64,000 nucleotides of DNA from Gammaproteobacteria bacterium (GCA_024640085.1 JAHEFR010000002.1:62001-126000), one strand, 5' to 3'; counted from the stretch's first letter, positions 34,196-43,330 are shown. Notes: generated from the letters alone by a model not told the origin. Numbers and translations: made by a program.

Positions 34196-34732
34196 ATGGA
34201 TTCCACCGCCAGGACCCAAGGCCTGGTCCGTCGGATCGACAGGCTCGAACTCGGACTGTGCCTCGCCGCAGGCCGCATCGCCGGTCCCCCTGCCGTTCTT
34301 TCCTGCTTCAGGGTGATCAGCCGCCTTGGCAACGGAGTGTTCTGGTATGTCTTGATCGGCATCCTTGCCATGTCCGGGCCTGACGGGCGGGCCGCCGTGA
34401 TCCGTATGGCGGCGACCGGGCTGGTCGGTCTCGCCATCTACCGGTTCCTCAAGAAGGGTTTCAGCCGGGAACGGCCGTACGTCGCCTGGGCCGGGGTCAG
34501 GTGCGCCGACCGGCCCCTGGACCGTTACAGCTTCCCCTCCGGCCATACACTCCATGCCGTCGCCTTTTCCACAGTTGCGCTCGCATACGTACCGGCCCTG
34601 GCTCCGCTGCTCATCCCATTCTCGGCCCTGGTGGCGCTCTCCCGGGTCGTGCTGGGGCTGCACTACCCCAGCGACGTGGCCGCCGGCGCCCTGATCGGTG
34701 CGATCCTCGCCAGCGGCGCCCTGGCATTCTGA
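34196..34732 (+). CDS. PAP2-family membrane phosphatase
   Basis: 178 residues from ATG 34196, chosen because GAGG lies 8 bases upstream; ATG 34178 is an alternative with no good site. All three phosphatase motifs are present: KKGFSRERP, SFPSGHTLH and SRVVLGLHYPSDV, with the catalytic His residues. About five membrane helices. It likely dephosphorylates undecaprenyl pyrophosphate or phosphatidic-acid-type lipids, and the neighbouring convergent dgkA fits lipid-phosphate turnover. The two stops abut at 34732/34733. Confidence 0.9.
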   Translation: MDSTARTQGLVRRIDRLELGLCLAAGRIAGPPAVLSCFRVISRLGNGVFWYVLIGILAMSGPDGRAAVIRMAATGLVGLAIYRFLKKGFSRERPYVAWAGVRCADRPLDRYSFPSGHTLHAVAFSTVALAYVPALAPLLIPFSALVALSRVVLGLHYPSDVAAGALIGAILASGALAF

Positions 34733-35101
34733 TCACGTCAACCGGTCCAGGATCACCGCCAGCCAGACTAGGCCTGCCATGCAAAGGCTGAGGAACACCG
34801 CGGCGGACCCCATGTCCTTGGCGATGCCCGAAAGGTCGTGGGCGTCGTGGCTGATCCGGTCGATGGCCGCTTCGATTGCCGAATTGAGGAGTTCTACCAC
34901 CAGTACCGCTATACCCACCGCGATCAACATCGCCTGTTCCGGGATCGTCCGCCCCGCCCACGGGGCGGCAAGGGCCATGAACGCCAGCAAGGCCGTCTCC
35001 TGACGGAACGCCGCCTCCTGGCGCCAGGCCGCCTTGATGCCGGCCCAGGTATAGCCCGTCGCCTTCCAGATTCGCGTCAGCCCCGTGTCTCTCGGCTTCA
35101 C
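34733..35101 (-). CDS. dgkA: Diacylglycerol kinase
   Basis: 122 residues, identical in length to E. coli DgkA. Three membrane helices, with the signature ELLNSAIEAAIDRIS followed by DLSGIAKDMGSAAVFLSL. It phosphorylates diacylglycerol left over from osmoregulated glucan or lipid A modification, returning it to phospholipid synthesis. GTG 35101 has GGGAGGG close upstream. Convergent with the PAP2 gene. Confidence 0.96.
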   Translation of the reverse strand: MKPRDTGLTRIWKATGYTWAGIKAAWRQEAAFRQETALLAFMALAAPWAGRTIPEQAMLIAVGIAVLVVELLNSAIEAAIDRISHDAHDLSGIAKDMGSAAVFLSLCMAGLVWLAVILDRLT

Positions 35102-35300
35102 ATGGTCCCTCCCTTTCCGTGGGCACGGCCCGGCAGCATGGCGCAGGCCCGTTACGGGGGCGTGACGCCGATCCGCTCTGACCGGGCAGTGGCCAACCGC
35201 CGGGCCCGGTCGGGGGCAACGCTGACCGGTAAAGCTTGAAGCCCCCGCGAGAGCAGGTTACTGTTCCGTCACCGCCCCGAACCCAACCAGGCAACCCCAA

Positions 35301-35861
35301 GTGAACCCCATCCAATTCAATAAGTTACATCGCTCTCTGTGTTTTTTCGCCGTTTTGGGGCTGCTGGCATCGGGCGTGGCGTCGGCCAAGTCGGCGGAAG
35401 AGATCAACACCGACGTCGACGCCGCGCTGACATCCTTCCGGGAAAAAGTCGGGGGCGCGGATGAGTTCCTCTCCAAAGCCGAGGGCGTGCTGGTGTTCCC
35501 TACTGTCGTCAAGGTCGGCATCGGCCTCGGTGGCGAGTACGGCGAAGGCGCCCTCCGGGTCGGCGGTGAGACCGTCGAGTACTACAGCACGGCCGGGGCC
35601 TCGATCGGGCTCCAGCTCGGAGGGCAGGCGCGCACCCAGCTTATCGTCTTCCTGTCCAAGGACGCACTCGACCACTTCCGTGACAGCAAGGGATGGGAGG
35701 CGGGCGTCGATGGCTCCATCGCCGTCGCCGAATGGGGGGCGGGCGAAGACCTGAGTACCGTCGAAATCAACGGCCCGATCGTTGCCTTCATCTTTGGAAA
35801 CAAGGGGCTGATGTTCAACCTCAGCCTGGAAGGATCGAAATTCACCAAGCTGGTGCGCTAG
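35301..35861 (+). CDS. SYLF (YSC84-type) lipid-binding exported protein, copy 1
   Basis: 186 residues; GTG 35301 follows AGG by about 9 bases. Signal peptide in residues 9-29 (LHRSLCFFAVLGLLASGVASA). The body is a SYLF domain: GVLVFPTVVKVGIGLGGEYG, YYSTAGASIGLQLGGQ, GWEAGVDGSIAV and FGNKGLMFNLSLEGSK. SYLF proteins bind membrane lipids; bacterial members are periplasmic and of uncertain role. A close paralogue follows 66 bases downstream. The 199-base region upstream, shared with dgkA, shows no RNA or gene. Confidence 0.92.
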   Translation: MNPIQFNKLHRSLCFFAVLGLLASGVASAKSAEEINTDVDAALTSFREKVGGADEFLSKAEGVLVFPTVVKVGIGLGGEYGEGALRVGGETVEYYSTAGASIGLQLGGQARTQLIVFLSKDALDHFRDSKGWEAGVDGSIAVAEWGAGEDLSTVEINGPIVAFIFGNKGLMFNLSLEGSKFTKLVR

Positions 35862-35927
35862 TCTTTGCGAGTCGGCGCCCCTGACCGCTTGCCCGGACAT
35901 CCACACGAACTACGGAGAACCATTCCC

Positions 35928-36497
35928 ATGCATCTCATCGGCCACCGTTTTCTGACCGGCTTCCTGTTGAGCGCCACCCTCGCCGTTGGCGTCCTGGCGA
36001 CCCCAAGGGCCTTCGCGGCATCGGCCGAGGAGATCGATGTCAAGGTTGACGCTGCGCTCCAGACATTCCGCCAGAAAGTCGGAGGCGCGGACGAATTTCT
36101 CGCCTCCGGCAAGGGCGTGCTGGTATTCCCCAGTGTCTTCAAGGCCGGAATCGGTATCGGCGGGGAATACGGTGAAGGGGCTCTGCGGATCGCGGGCAAG
36201 ACCGTCGATTACTACAGTACCGCGTCGGCTTCCATCGGTTTCCAGCTCGGCGCCCAGGCCAAGACGGTCATCATTGTATTCATGCAGGAAGACGCCCTGG
36301 ACAAGTTCAGGAACAGTTCCGGCTGGGAAGCTGGAGTGGACGGCTCTGTCGCATTGGTGGAACTCGGCGCCGGGGGCTCCATCGACACCACCAATATCAA
36401 GGATCCCATTGTCGGATTTGTCTTCGGCAACAAGGGCCTGATGTACAACCTGACGCTGGAAGGCACCAAGATCACCAAGCTGAAAGACAAGAAATAG
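35928..36497 (+). CDS. SYLF (YSC84-type) lipid-binding exported protein, copy 2
   Basis: 189 residues; ATG 35928 has GGAG 10 bases upstream. Signal peptide (HRFLTGFLLSATLAVGVLAT then PRAFA). The SYLF body aligns end to end with copy 1 (GVLVFPSVFKAGIGIGGEYG, YYSTASASIGFQLGAQ, GWEAGVDGSVALVELGAG, FGNKGLMYNLTLEG). Roughly two thirds of positions are conserved by eye, so this is a tandem duplication of some age. Copy 2 ends in a basic KITKLKDKK tail, copy 1 in FTKLVR. Confidence 0.92.
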   Translation: MHLIGHRFLTGFLLSATLAVGVLATPRAFAASAEEIDVKVDAALQTFRQKVGGADEFLASGKGVLVFPSVFKAGIGIGGEYGEGALRIAGKTVDYYSTASASIGFQLGAQAKTVIIVFMQEDALDKFRNSSGWEAGVDGSVALVELGAGGSIDTTNIKDPIVGFVFGNKGLMYNLTLEGTKITKLKDKK

Positions 36498-36759
36498 GCT
36501 TCCATCAGCGACCCGCCGCGGTCCCGGTCCGGTCATCCCGACGTCATCCAGGTCCGAATGGCAGCGGCCGCGACGGCGGGCGAGCATACCGGATGAACCG
36601 GCGTCAACACAGCGAAGTGCCGTTCGGCGCCGCGTCCGAGCCTGTCGGCGGCCAACACATCCAAGACCGGCGCGACCGAATCAGCGCCGACCCGAGGACG
36701 GATACATCAGGGCCTGTGAACTCTACCGGCGGGATCGCCGCGAGCAGGAATCCGGCGGG

Positions 36760-37902
36760 TCAATACCCCCGTTCGACATCCACGACCGACAGCATCCGGT
36801 CGCCCGCCGCATACCGGCGCAGATTCTCACGCATCACGATCCACAACCGTTCGCTGCGCAGGTCCGAGCCGGCCGCCACATGGGGCGTGATAATCACCCC
36901 GGGCGTCCTCCACAACGGGTGATCAGCCGGCAGCGGCTCCGGGTCGGTGACATCCAGCCCCGCTCCGGCGAGGCGACCCGCGCCAAGCGCCGCGACCAGG
37001 TCATCGGTCACCACGCTCCTGCCTCTTCCGACGTTGATGAAATATGCCGTGGGCTTCATGGAGGAGAAGAACTGCATGTCGAAGATGCCGGTCGTTGCGG
37101 GGGTCAGCGGAACGGCGTTGACGATCACATCGGCCTTCGGCACCAGCGACGGCAACTCGTCGGCGAGCCCCACGTAGCTCACGAATGGGGGCCCCTCCCT
37201 GCTGCTGTTCCGAGTGGCGAGCACGGTCATGCCCATGGCATGACCCAGTCTGGCGACTTCGGTCCCGATGCCTCCCAGTCCGACAACCAGGAGAGTCTTG
37301 CCCTCGAGTTCCCAGAGTCGGTCCTCGGGCACCAGTCCGCGATCCCACAGGCCTTCCTCCTGGGCGGGAATGTATCGATTCAATCCGCGTGTGAACGCCA
37401 GGATCATGGCCATCACGTGCTCGGCGATCTCGGGACCGTATATCCGTTGGGCATTGGTCACCAGGATGTTGCGTTCCCGGATCGCCGGCAGTCCCACACA
37501 GCGCTCGGCACCCGCGTAGGGCAGTTGCAGCCAGTGCAGGTCCGCGCCCGCCGCCAGGATCTCTCCGGAACAGAAGCCGATCATGCCCTGCGCGCCCGGT
37601 GCCGCCGCCACGGCTTGCTCTACGGTGCCCGCCGGGACCAGTTCCACTCCCGGGGCGGCCGGTTGCAGCCAGGCGATCCTCTCGGCATCGGCGCGGATCA
37701 CGATCCTCGCTGGCGGCACCCAGTCGCCGCTATCCTTCAGACTGACTGGCGCCTCCCGGAGTCCGAGACGCTCGATCACCGGTCTGGCCGACTCCGTCAG
37801 GTCATCGTCCGCGACAACCGGCATCACGGCGACGATCGCCAGCACCGACAGGAACAAACCGCCCGCCAGCGGGCGGATGCGCTTTTCAAAAACGGCTTTC
37901 AT
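36760..37902 (-). CDS. D-2-hydroxyacid dehydrogenase with N-terminal signal peptide
   Basis: 380 residues. The Rossmann motif VVGLGGIGTEVARLG (about 207-221) and the catalytic Arg/Glu/His set are visible in NVGRGRSVV, DPEPLPADHP and TPHVAAGS, so the dehydrogenase domain appears intact. The unusual feature is residues 1-31 (FEKRIRPLAGGLFLSVLAIV then AVMPVVA), a convincing Sec signal peptide before DDDLTES. Typical members are cytoplasmic NAD(P) enzymes. ATG 37902 is the only sensible start. Alternatives are a membrane anchor or a twin-Arg-independent export of a pre-folded enzyme; the substrate is unknown. Confidence 0.86.
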   Translation of the reverse strand: MKAVFEKRIRPLAGGLFLSVLAIVAVMPVVADDDLTESARPVIERLGLREAPVSLKDSGDWVPPARIVIRADAERIAWLQPAAPGVELVPAGTVEQAVAAAPGAQGMIGFCSGEILAAGADLHWLQLPYAGAERCVGLPAIRERNILVTNAQRIYGPEIAEHVMAMILAFTRGLNRYIPAQEEGLWDRGLVPEDRLWELEGKTLLVVGLGGIGTEVARLGHAMGMTVLATRNSSREGPPFVSYVGLADELPSLVPKADVIVNAVPLTPATTGIFDMQFFSSMKPTAYFINVGRGRSVVTDDLVAALGAGRLAGAGLDVTDPEPLPADHPLWRTPGVIITPHVAAGSDLRSERLWIVMRENLRRYAAGDRMLSVVDVERGY

Positions 37903-38058
37903 GAATCAATCTCCCTGCTCGGTTTCCGGCACTTGAAAGCAAACGCCGGCGGATTGCAAATGGATCCGGCAAGGAAAAGTCCCTCCCGGTAGGCTACAGG
38001 TAAGATAAGGATCCCCCTGGGAGCCACCACTCCCGGCAGCAGTACAGGAGACTCGATC

Positions 38059-38496
38059 ATGACAATCACCTGGGTCGTCACCGCGGATAGCGCAAAGGCG
38101 GACTTTTTCGAAGTCGACCGGATCGGGGGGGAATTCAAACCCGTTGCCTCCCTGACGCACCTGGAGGCGAAGAAGAAGGGCCAGGAGCTGATCTCGGATC
38201 GGCCCGGCAGATCCTTTGATAGCGCCGGACTCGGTCGGCATGCGATGTCATCCCAGGTGGATCCCAGGGAACACGAAGCAGAAGTTTTCGCACGGGAGAT
38301 CGGCGAGACCCTGGAAGTCGGCCGGACCCGGGGCAGCTTCGCGCGACTGGTCGTCGTGGCGCCCCCGGACTTCCTCGGCAAGCTGAGGAAAACCAATACT
38401 CCGGCCGCCAACAAGCTGGTGGTGGAGAGCGTCGCCAAGAGCGTCGTCGGGATGGGCCCCGAGGAGATCCGCAAACGGATCAAGACCCTGCTCTGA
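38059..38496 (+). CDS. Host-attachment-family protein
   Basis: 145 residues. The WVVTADSAKADFFEV start, the middle RSFDSAGLGRHAM and the end FARLVVVAPPDFLGKLRK with KSVVGMGPEEI fit the proteobacterial Host_attach family (AtsA-like, first linked to plant attachment). It resembles the eRF1/baeRF fold domain 2 family in layout, but a release-factor role is not shown. ATG 38059 has GGAG 8 bases upstream. It stands alone, with 156 bases upstream and 36 bases to the tRNA downstream. Confidence 0.87.
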   Translation: MTITWVVTADSAKADFFEVDRIGGEFKPVASLTHLEAKKKGQELISDRPGRSFDSAGLGRHAMSSQVDPREHEAEVFAREIGETLEVGRTRGSFARLVVVAPPDFLGKLRKTNTPAANKLVVESVAKSVVGMGPEEIRKRIKTLL

Positions 38497-38532
38497 GCGC
38501 CGGCTCGGGGCGCACGACGGGAAAGGGGGAGA

Positions 38533-38609
38533 TGGTGGCTATGGGTGGACTTGAACCACCGACCCCGAGATTATGAGTCCCGTGCTCTAACCAGCTGAGC
38601 TACATAGCC
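38533..38609 (-). tRNA. tRNA-Met (CAT), elongator
   Basis: A 77-base cloverleaf on the minus strand with encoded CCA. The acceptor arms GGCTATG/CATAGCC pair perfectly; D-loop AGCTCAGCTGGTTAGAGC, anticodon loop CTCATAA and T-arm GGTGGTTCAAGTCCACC are all in place. The sequence resembles E. coli metT (elongator) rather than initiator tRNA, which would have an unpaired first acceptor base and a CCTCGG T-stem region. It is the last element of the ychF-side block. Confidence 0.96.
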
Positions 38610-38784
38610 ACGGCGCAACCGGACGCCCGCCCGGCAGAGGGCCGGAGATTGTCTGCGGCTGACCCCCGGCTGTCAAGGGAGGCCCAGGCGGCGTCGCACG
38701 TCGATCACTGCGCCCCGGGCTGGTAAACGATTCGGTTCCAGCAGCAAGACAATAGGCGGATGGGGCCCCGAGGGCCGGAGGGCA

Positions 38785-39876
38785 TCAGACGTTGAATCGG
38801 AAGTGGATGACGTCGCCGTCGCGGACCACGTAGTCCTTGCCTTCCAGCCGCATCCTGCCAGCCTCGCGGGCACCCTGCTCGCCGTTGCAGCTGAGGTAAT
38901 CCTGGTAGGCGATGATCTCTGCCCGGATGAATCCCCGCTGGAAGTCCGTGTGGATTTCGGCGGCGGCTTCAGGCGCGGTGGCGCCGGTCCGGGTTGTCCA
39001 CGCCCGCACCTCTTTCGGTCCGGCGGTAAAGAAAGTCTGCAGGTTGAGAATCCTGTATCCGGCCCGGATGACACGATTGAGCCCCGGCTCGGACAGTCCC
39101 ATGGCATCAAGAAACTCGTCCTTCTCCCCTTCCGGCAAGGCCGCGATCTCCGCCTCGATAGCGGCGCACACCGGTACCACCTCCGCGCCCTCCTCCCCCG
39201 CCAGACTGCGGACGTCCTCGAGCAGAGGATTGGCGGCGAACCCGTCTTCCGCCACATTGGTGACGTATACCGTGGGCTTGACAGTCAGCAGGTGCAGCGG
39301 CTGCAGTTCCCGGCGTTCCCCTGCGCTGAGATCCAGGGCCCGGACCGGCAGGCCATGATCGAGCCCGTCGGCCACCCGCCCCAGCAGGTCTCGCCAGGCC
39401 ACGGCATCTTTGGCCCCGGTCTTGGCATTCTTTACTGCTTTGTCCAGGTGACGGGTCACCGTTTCGAAGTCAGCCAGGGCCAGCTCGAGATTGATTACCT
39501 CGATGTCCGAGACAGGATTGATTCTCCCCTCCACGTGGACCACGTCCTCGCTCTCGAAACATCTCACCACGTGAGCGATGGCGTCTGTCTCGCGAATGTT
39601 GGCCAGGAACTTGTTTCCCAGGCCCTCGCCCTTCGATGCGCCCTTTACCAGACCCGCGATGTCCACGAACTCGATGGTGGTGGGCACGACCCGCTCGGGT
39701 CGGGCGATCCGGGCGATCTCCTGCAGCCTGGGATCCGGCACAGGGACGACGCCAATATTGGGATCGATGGTGCAGAAGGGATAATTCTCTGCGGCAATGC
39801 CAGCCGCGGTCAGCGCATTGAAGAGCGTGGATTTGCCCACGTTGGGCAGCCCGACGATGCCGACCCTGATGCCCAT
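38785..39876 (-). CDS. ychF: Ribosome-binding ATPase YchF
   Basis: 363 residues, as in E. coli. Walker [13 protein letters not shown] (9-20), the variant NVAED-type specificity motif of the Obg family (VTNVAEDG, about 207), and a C-terminal TGS domain ([20 protein letters not shown]). YchF hydrolyses ATP, binds the 70S ribosome and affects stress translation. ATG 39876 shares one base with the pth stop (TGATG), so translation is coupled to pth. Confidence 0.97.
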   Translation of the reverse strand: MGIRVGIVGLPNVGKSTLFNALTAAGIAAENYPFCTIDPNIGVVPVPDPRLQEIARIARPERVVPTTIEFVDIAGLVKGASKGEGLGNKFLANIRETDAIAHVVRCFESEDVVHVEGRINPVSDIEVINLELALADFETVTRHLDKAVKNAKTGAKDAVAWRDLLGRVADGLDHGLPVRALDLSAGERRELQPLHLLTVKPTVYVTNVAEDGFAANPLLEDVRSLAGEEGAEVVPVCAAIEAEIAALPEGEKDEFLDAMGLSEPGLNRVIRAGYRILNLQTFFTAGPKEVRAWTTRTGATAPEAAAEIHTDFQRGFIRAEIIAYQDYLSCNGEQGAREAGRMRLEGKDYVVRDGDVIHFRFNV

Positions 39877-40517
39877 CAGCCCCCTCCCTCGGCGTCAACG
39901 TCGCCGGAGTCCCCGTCCGGGGTGTCGACGTCCGGTGGACGGGTATGCAACCTGTTCATCGCTTTCTGCTGCCCCTCGCCCAACAGTATGGGCATGACGT
40001 CGGCCGCCTCTTCAATGGATGCGATGATCGACTCCTGCTCTTCCCGACCAGGTCGTGTGAGGACGTAATCGATCACCTCGTTGTGGTGACCGGGATGGCC
40101 GACACCGATCCGCAGCCGGACAAACTCGCGGCCCAGGTGCGCAATCACGTCCTTGAGGCCGTTATGGCCGCCGGCGCCGCCACCTCGCTTGAGGCGCACG
40201 GTGCCGATGGGCAGGTCAAGGTCGTCGTGGGCCACCATGACCGCCTCCGGCGGCACTTTCAGGTAGGTCGCCAGACTCCGGATCGAATTTCCGCTCCGGT
40301 TCATGAAGGTGGCCGGTTTCAACAGCCGGACTTCCCTGCCATCCATATGGAGACGGGCCAGCTCACCCTGAAAACGGCGTTCTTCCTTGAACACCGCACC
40401 GTACTGTCGCGCCAGGAGGTCCACGAACCAGAAGCCGGCGTTGTGCCGGGTATCTTCGTATCGGCTGCCGGGGTTACCCAGTCCGACGATGATCTGTATT
40501 GACTCGTTGTCTGTCAT
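39876..40517 (-). CDS. pth: Peptidyl-tRNA hydrolase
   Basis: 213 residues, with an acidic/Pro-rich C-terminal extension of about 20 residues beyond the usual 194. [19 protein letters not shown] carries the catalytic His; [29 protein letters not shown] and [10 protein letters not shown] are the family motifs. It releases peptides from stalled peptidyl-tRNA. The start ATG 40517 lacks a Shine-Dalgarno and lies in the 3' arm of a predicted hairpin (see the two hairpins upstream). No alternative in-frame start precedes the conserved region. Confidence 0.96.
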   Translation of the reverse strand: MTDNESIQIIVGLGNPGSRYEDTRHNAGFWFVDLLARQYGAVFKEERRFQGELARLHMDGREVRLLKPATFMNRSGNSIRSLATYLKVPPEAVMVAHDDLDLPIGTVRLKRGGGAGGHNGLKDVIAHLGREFVRLRIGVGHPGHHNEVIDYVLTRPGREEQESIIASIEEAADVMPILLGEGQQKAMNRLHTRPPDVDTPDGDSGDVDAEGGG

Positions 40518-40530
40518 CGCAAATGACAGA
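40510..40530 (-). promoter_or_regulatory. Hairpin containing the pth start codon
   Basis: On the minus strand TCTGTCAT-TTGCG-ATGACAGA: a perfect 8-bp stem with a 5-base loop. The ATG that begins the 3' arm is the pth start codon, so the stem covers codons 1 and 2 and part of codon 3. It abuts a second hairpin (40531-40549). Confidence 0.7.
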
Positions 40531-40549
40531 GGCCGCCCGGCGGGCGGCC
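40531..40549 (-). terminator. GC-rich hairpin after rplY, before pth
   Basis: On the minus strand GGCCGCCC-GCC-GGGCGGCC: perfect 8-bp stem, 3-base loop, beginning about 21 bases after the rplY stop. The following sequence is TCTGTCATTT, not a T run, so termination would be partial at best. It may be an attenuator between rplY and pth or a pause/RNase processing hairpin. Confidence 0.55.
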
Positions 40550-40570
40550 CCTGCTCTCATGCCGGCATGC

Positions 40571-41254
40571 CTAGTCTTCCGAGGATTCCTCATCCTGATC
40601 GTCCTGCTTGACGGTCGGGACCTCGGCGGACTCCTCCACCTCTTCCTCGCCTTCCTCGGGTTCGATTTCGACGACCTTGATCCGGTGCACGGCCACGACC
40701 GGCTGGTCGAATTCCTCACCCTGGCCAAGCTGGGGGATGCTCACGCCTTCCGGAAGCGGGAGCTGCGATAGCGTGATGCTCTGATCCAGCTCAAGCGGAG
40801 CGACGTCCACCTCGATGTACTCAGGCAGGTCTCTCGGCAGACAGCTGACCTCAACGTCGGTCATGAGGTGCGAGATCACACCGCCCTGCTGCTTGACGCC
40901 CACGGTCATGGCCTCGCCGTTAAAGTGGATGGGCACGCGCACCTTGATCTCCTCGTCCTCCAGCACGCGCTGCAGGTCAACATGCATGACCCGAGGCTTG
41001 GCCGGATGCCGCTGGATATCCTTGACCACACACGGCTGGGACTTGTCCCCGACAGTCACCGTCAGGATGCTGCTGTAGAACGCCTCGTTCTCGAGGTGAC
41101 GCACCAGCGAGACGTGGTCCAGCATCAGGGCGCGAGGCTCACGATGGCCTCCATACATTACGGCAGGGACCTTTTCGTCCCGACGCAGGCGGCGGCTCGC
41201 ACCTTTCCCCATGTCGGTCCGGTCCTCTGCCAGGAGCTCGATTGTCTTGCTCAT
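40571..41254 (-). CDS. rplY: 50S ribosomal protein L25/general stress protein Ctc
   Basis: 227 residues: the long, CTC-type L25 with an N-terminal 5S-rRNA-binding domain (GASRRLRRDEKVPAVMYGG, then DKSQPCVVKDIQRHP and VMHVDLQRV), a C-terminal TL5-type beta domain (VDVAPLELDQSITLSQLPLP), and an acidic tail (IEPEEGEEEVEESAEVP). Binds 5S rRNA in the large subunit. ATG 41254 has GGAG 9 bases upstream. It lies between prs and pth, 90 bases downstream of prs, a gap that includes a CCCGGC/GCCGGG hairpin preceded rather than followed by six T residues. Confidence 0.97.
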   Translation of the reverse strand: MSKTIELLAEDRTDMGKGASRRLRRDEKVPAVMYGGHREPRALMLDHVSLVRHLENEAFYSSILTVTVGDKSQPCVVKDIQRHPAKPRVMHVDLQRVLEDEEIKVRVPIHFNGEAMTVGVKQQGGVISHLMTDVEVSCLPRDLPEYIEVDVAPLELDQSITLSQLPLPEGVSIPQLGQGEEFDQPVVAVHRIKVVEIEPEEGEEEVEESAEVPTVKQDDQDEESSED

Positions 41255-41344
41255 TTGCAGATCTCCGTTGTCGCATTTAACCCCGACCGGCCCGCGACCA
41301 GTCCGATTCGGGAACAATCCCGGCGGGTGCCGGGGCCAAAAAAC

Positions 41345-42298
41345 CTAGTCAACGTAAAGCGAACTCACCGACTCCTCGTCGCTGATTCGGCGCATAGTTT
41401 CGGCCAGCAGCTCGGCGGTGGTCAGCTGCCGGATCTTCTTGCAAGCCCTTGCCTCCTCGCTCAGCGGGATGGTGTCGGTCACCACCAGCTCGTCCAGCAG
41501 GGACTCGTCGATTCTGGACACCGCCGGGCCGGAGAGCACGGGGTGCGTGATGTAAGCCACGACTTTCAGGGCGCCCTCGTCTTTTAGCGCCTTCACCGCC
41601 TGGCAGAGAGTGCCGGCGGTGTCGATCATGTCGTCTACCAATACGCAGGTCCTTCCGGCCACGTCGCCGATGATGTGCATCACCTTCGCCTCGTTTGCGC
41701 GGGGACGTCGCTTGTCGATGATCGCCAGGTCCGCGTCATCCAGCCGCTTGGCCAGCGCTCTGGCGCGGACCACGCCGCCGACGTCCGGGGACACGACGAT
41801 CATGTTGTCGTATTTCTGCTTCCAGGCATCGTGCAACAGGACCGGAGACGCATAGACGTTGTCGACCGGAATATCGAAGAAACCCTGGATCTGGTCCGCG
41901 TGCAGGTCCACGGTGAGTACCCTGTCCACGCCCGACGTCACGATCATGCTGGCGGCAAGCTTGGAGCTGATCGCCACTCGCTGCGCCCGGGGCCGGCGGT
42001 CCTGGCGCGCGTAACCGAAGTACGGAATAACCGCCGTGATCCTCGCCGCCGAGGCCCGTCTCATGGCGTCAGCCATGATGAGCAATTCCATCAGATTGTC
42101 GTTAACCGGGGGGCAGGTGGGCTGGACTATGAACACGTCCCGGCCACGCACGTTCTCCATGATCTCGACAATGACCTCACCGTCGCTGAAGCGGCCCACG
42201 TGAGCCTTTCCCAGCGGGAATCCGAGATACCTGGTAATGGCCGCGGCAAGTTCCGGGTTGGCGTTCCCCGAAAAGACGGTCATCAAGCCCGTTTCCAC
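41345..42298 (-). CDS. prs: Ribose-phosphate pyrophosphokinase
   Basis: 317 residues from GTG 42298, preferred because AGGGGG lies 6 bases upstream; ATG 42283 also gives a full-length enzyme. Motifs: [49 protein letters not shown] (ATP/PRPP sites) and the PRPP-binding [14 protein letters not shown]. Makes PRPP from ribose 5-phosphate and ATP for purine, pyrimidine, NAD, His and Trp synthesis. Immediately downstream of tRNA-Gln, as in many gammaproteobacteria. Confidence 0.97.
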   Translation of the reverse strand: METGLMTVFSGNANPELAAAITRYLGFPLGKAHVGRFSDGEVIVEIMENVRGRDVFIVQPTCPPVNDNLMELLIMADAMRRASAARITAVIPYFGYARQDRRPRAQRVAISSKLAASMIVTSGVDRVLTVDLHADQIQGFFDIPVDNVYASPVLLHDAWKQKYDNMIVVSPDVGGVVRARALAKRLDDADLAIIDKRRPRANEAKVMHIIGDVAGRTCVLVDDMIDTAGTLCQAVKALKDEGALKVVAYITHPVLSGPAVSRIDESLLDELVVTDTIPLSEEARACKKIRQLTTAELLAETMRRISDEESVSSLYVD

Positions 42299-42363
42299 TG
42301 TATGCCCCCTGGCTTCACTATCTACATGGGCCCCCGCCGAATTCAGCGGGCGCGCCCGAAAAT

Positions 42364-42438
42364 TGGCTGGGGTGGCAGGATTCGAACCTGCGCATGGCGG
42401 GATCAAAACCCGCTGCCTTACCACTTGGCTACACCCCA
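42364..42438 (-). tRNA. tRNA-Gln (TTG)
   Basis: A 75-base cloverleaf on the minus strand with encoded CCA. Acceptor arms TGGGGTG/CACCCCA pair; anticodon loop TTTTGAT gives anticodon TTG (reads CAA/CAG). The T-arm GCAGGTTCGAATCCTGC is perfect. It lies between ispE and prs, its usual place in this conserved cluster. Confidence 0.97.
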
Positions 42439-42469
42439 ATCTGCCGGACTGAGCAAGAGCCGAAGGTAG

Positions 42470-43330
42470 TCACACCCTGTCGAGAAGCGGTGACCGGTTC
42501 AGGCCGCGGGCGACCACACCCCACCACTCTGGGGGCATGTCATCGAGCACCGCCCGCGCTCGTCTGCCGTCGTCGAAAGCCGCAAATATGCAGGCACCCG
42601 TGCCGGTCATCCTGGCTTCGCCGTATCGACCGAGCCAGTCAAGCGCTCGACCGACTTCCGCGTATCGGGTTCGCACCACCTCGGTACAGTCGTTCCTGCA
42701 ACCGCCGGAGAGAAAGCCCGATATTTTGATTGGGGGCGAATTGCGTGTCAATTCGGGGGCGGAGAAGATCTCGGCCGTCCGGACCGAGACCCCCGGGTGG
42801 ATCACCACATACCATAGCCTGGGCCACTCTGCCGGGGTCAGCCGATCTCCGATACCCTCGGCCCAGGCGGCTCGCCCGTGGACAAAGACAGGCACGTCCG
42901 CGCCCAGACGTGAACCCAGGCCGGCCAGGTCGGCGTCATCCAGCCCGCACCGCCACAGAAGGTTCAGGGCCACCAGCGTCGTGGCGGCGTCCGAACTGCC
43001 CCCGCCCAGACCGCCGCCCGCAGGGATCCGCTTGACCAGACCGACGTCGGCGCCGAGTCGGCCGCCGGTCTCGGATTGCAGCAGCGTGGCAGCCTTGACG
43101 ACCATATCCTCGGCTGCGGGCAGACCGGGGATCCCACCCGAACGATGGATTCGGCCGTCGGAGCGCAGGCGGAAGGTCAGCTGGTCACCGAAATCGAGGA
43201 ACTGGAACGCGGTCTGCAGATCGTGGTAGCCGTCCTGGCGACGACCGAGGACGTGCAGAAAGAGGTTGATCTTGGCGGGGGCCGGCCAGATCTCTCCTGG
43301 GTCGGTCACCGTCTGCCCGCGCGCGCTCAC
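42470..43330 (-). CDS. ispE: 4-diphosphocytidyl-2-C-methyl-D-erythritol kinase
   Basis: 286 residues. GHMP-kinase ATP loop PAGGGLGGGSSDAATTL (about 102-118), N-terminal PAPAKINLFLHVLGRRQDGYH with the substrate-site Lys and His, and a late MTGTGACIFA motif. Fourth step of the MEP isoprenoid pathway. GTG 43330 overlaps the lolB stop (GTGA), so the two are translationally coupled. Confidence 0.97.
   Translation of the reverse strand: MSARGQTVTDPGEIWPAPAKINLFLHVLGRRQDGYHDLQTAFQFLDFGDQLTFRLRSDGRIHRSGGIPGLPAAEDMVVKAATLLQSETGGRLGADVGLVKRIPAGGGLGGGSSDAATTLVALNLLWRCGLDDADLAGLGSRLGADVPVFVHGRAAWAEGIGDRLTPAEWPRLWYVVIHPGVSVRTAEIFSAPELTRNSPPIKISGFLSGGCRNDCTEVVRTRYAEVGRALDWLGRYGEARMTGTGACIFAAFDDGRRARAVLDDMPPEWWGVVARGLNRSPLLDRV

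Noticed and set aside
41300-41344. Terminator after prs
   Set aside because: A CCCGGC/GCCGGG hairpin exists but the six-T run lies before it in the transcription direction, so it is not a canonical Rho-independent terminator.
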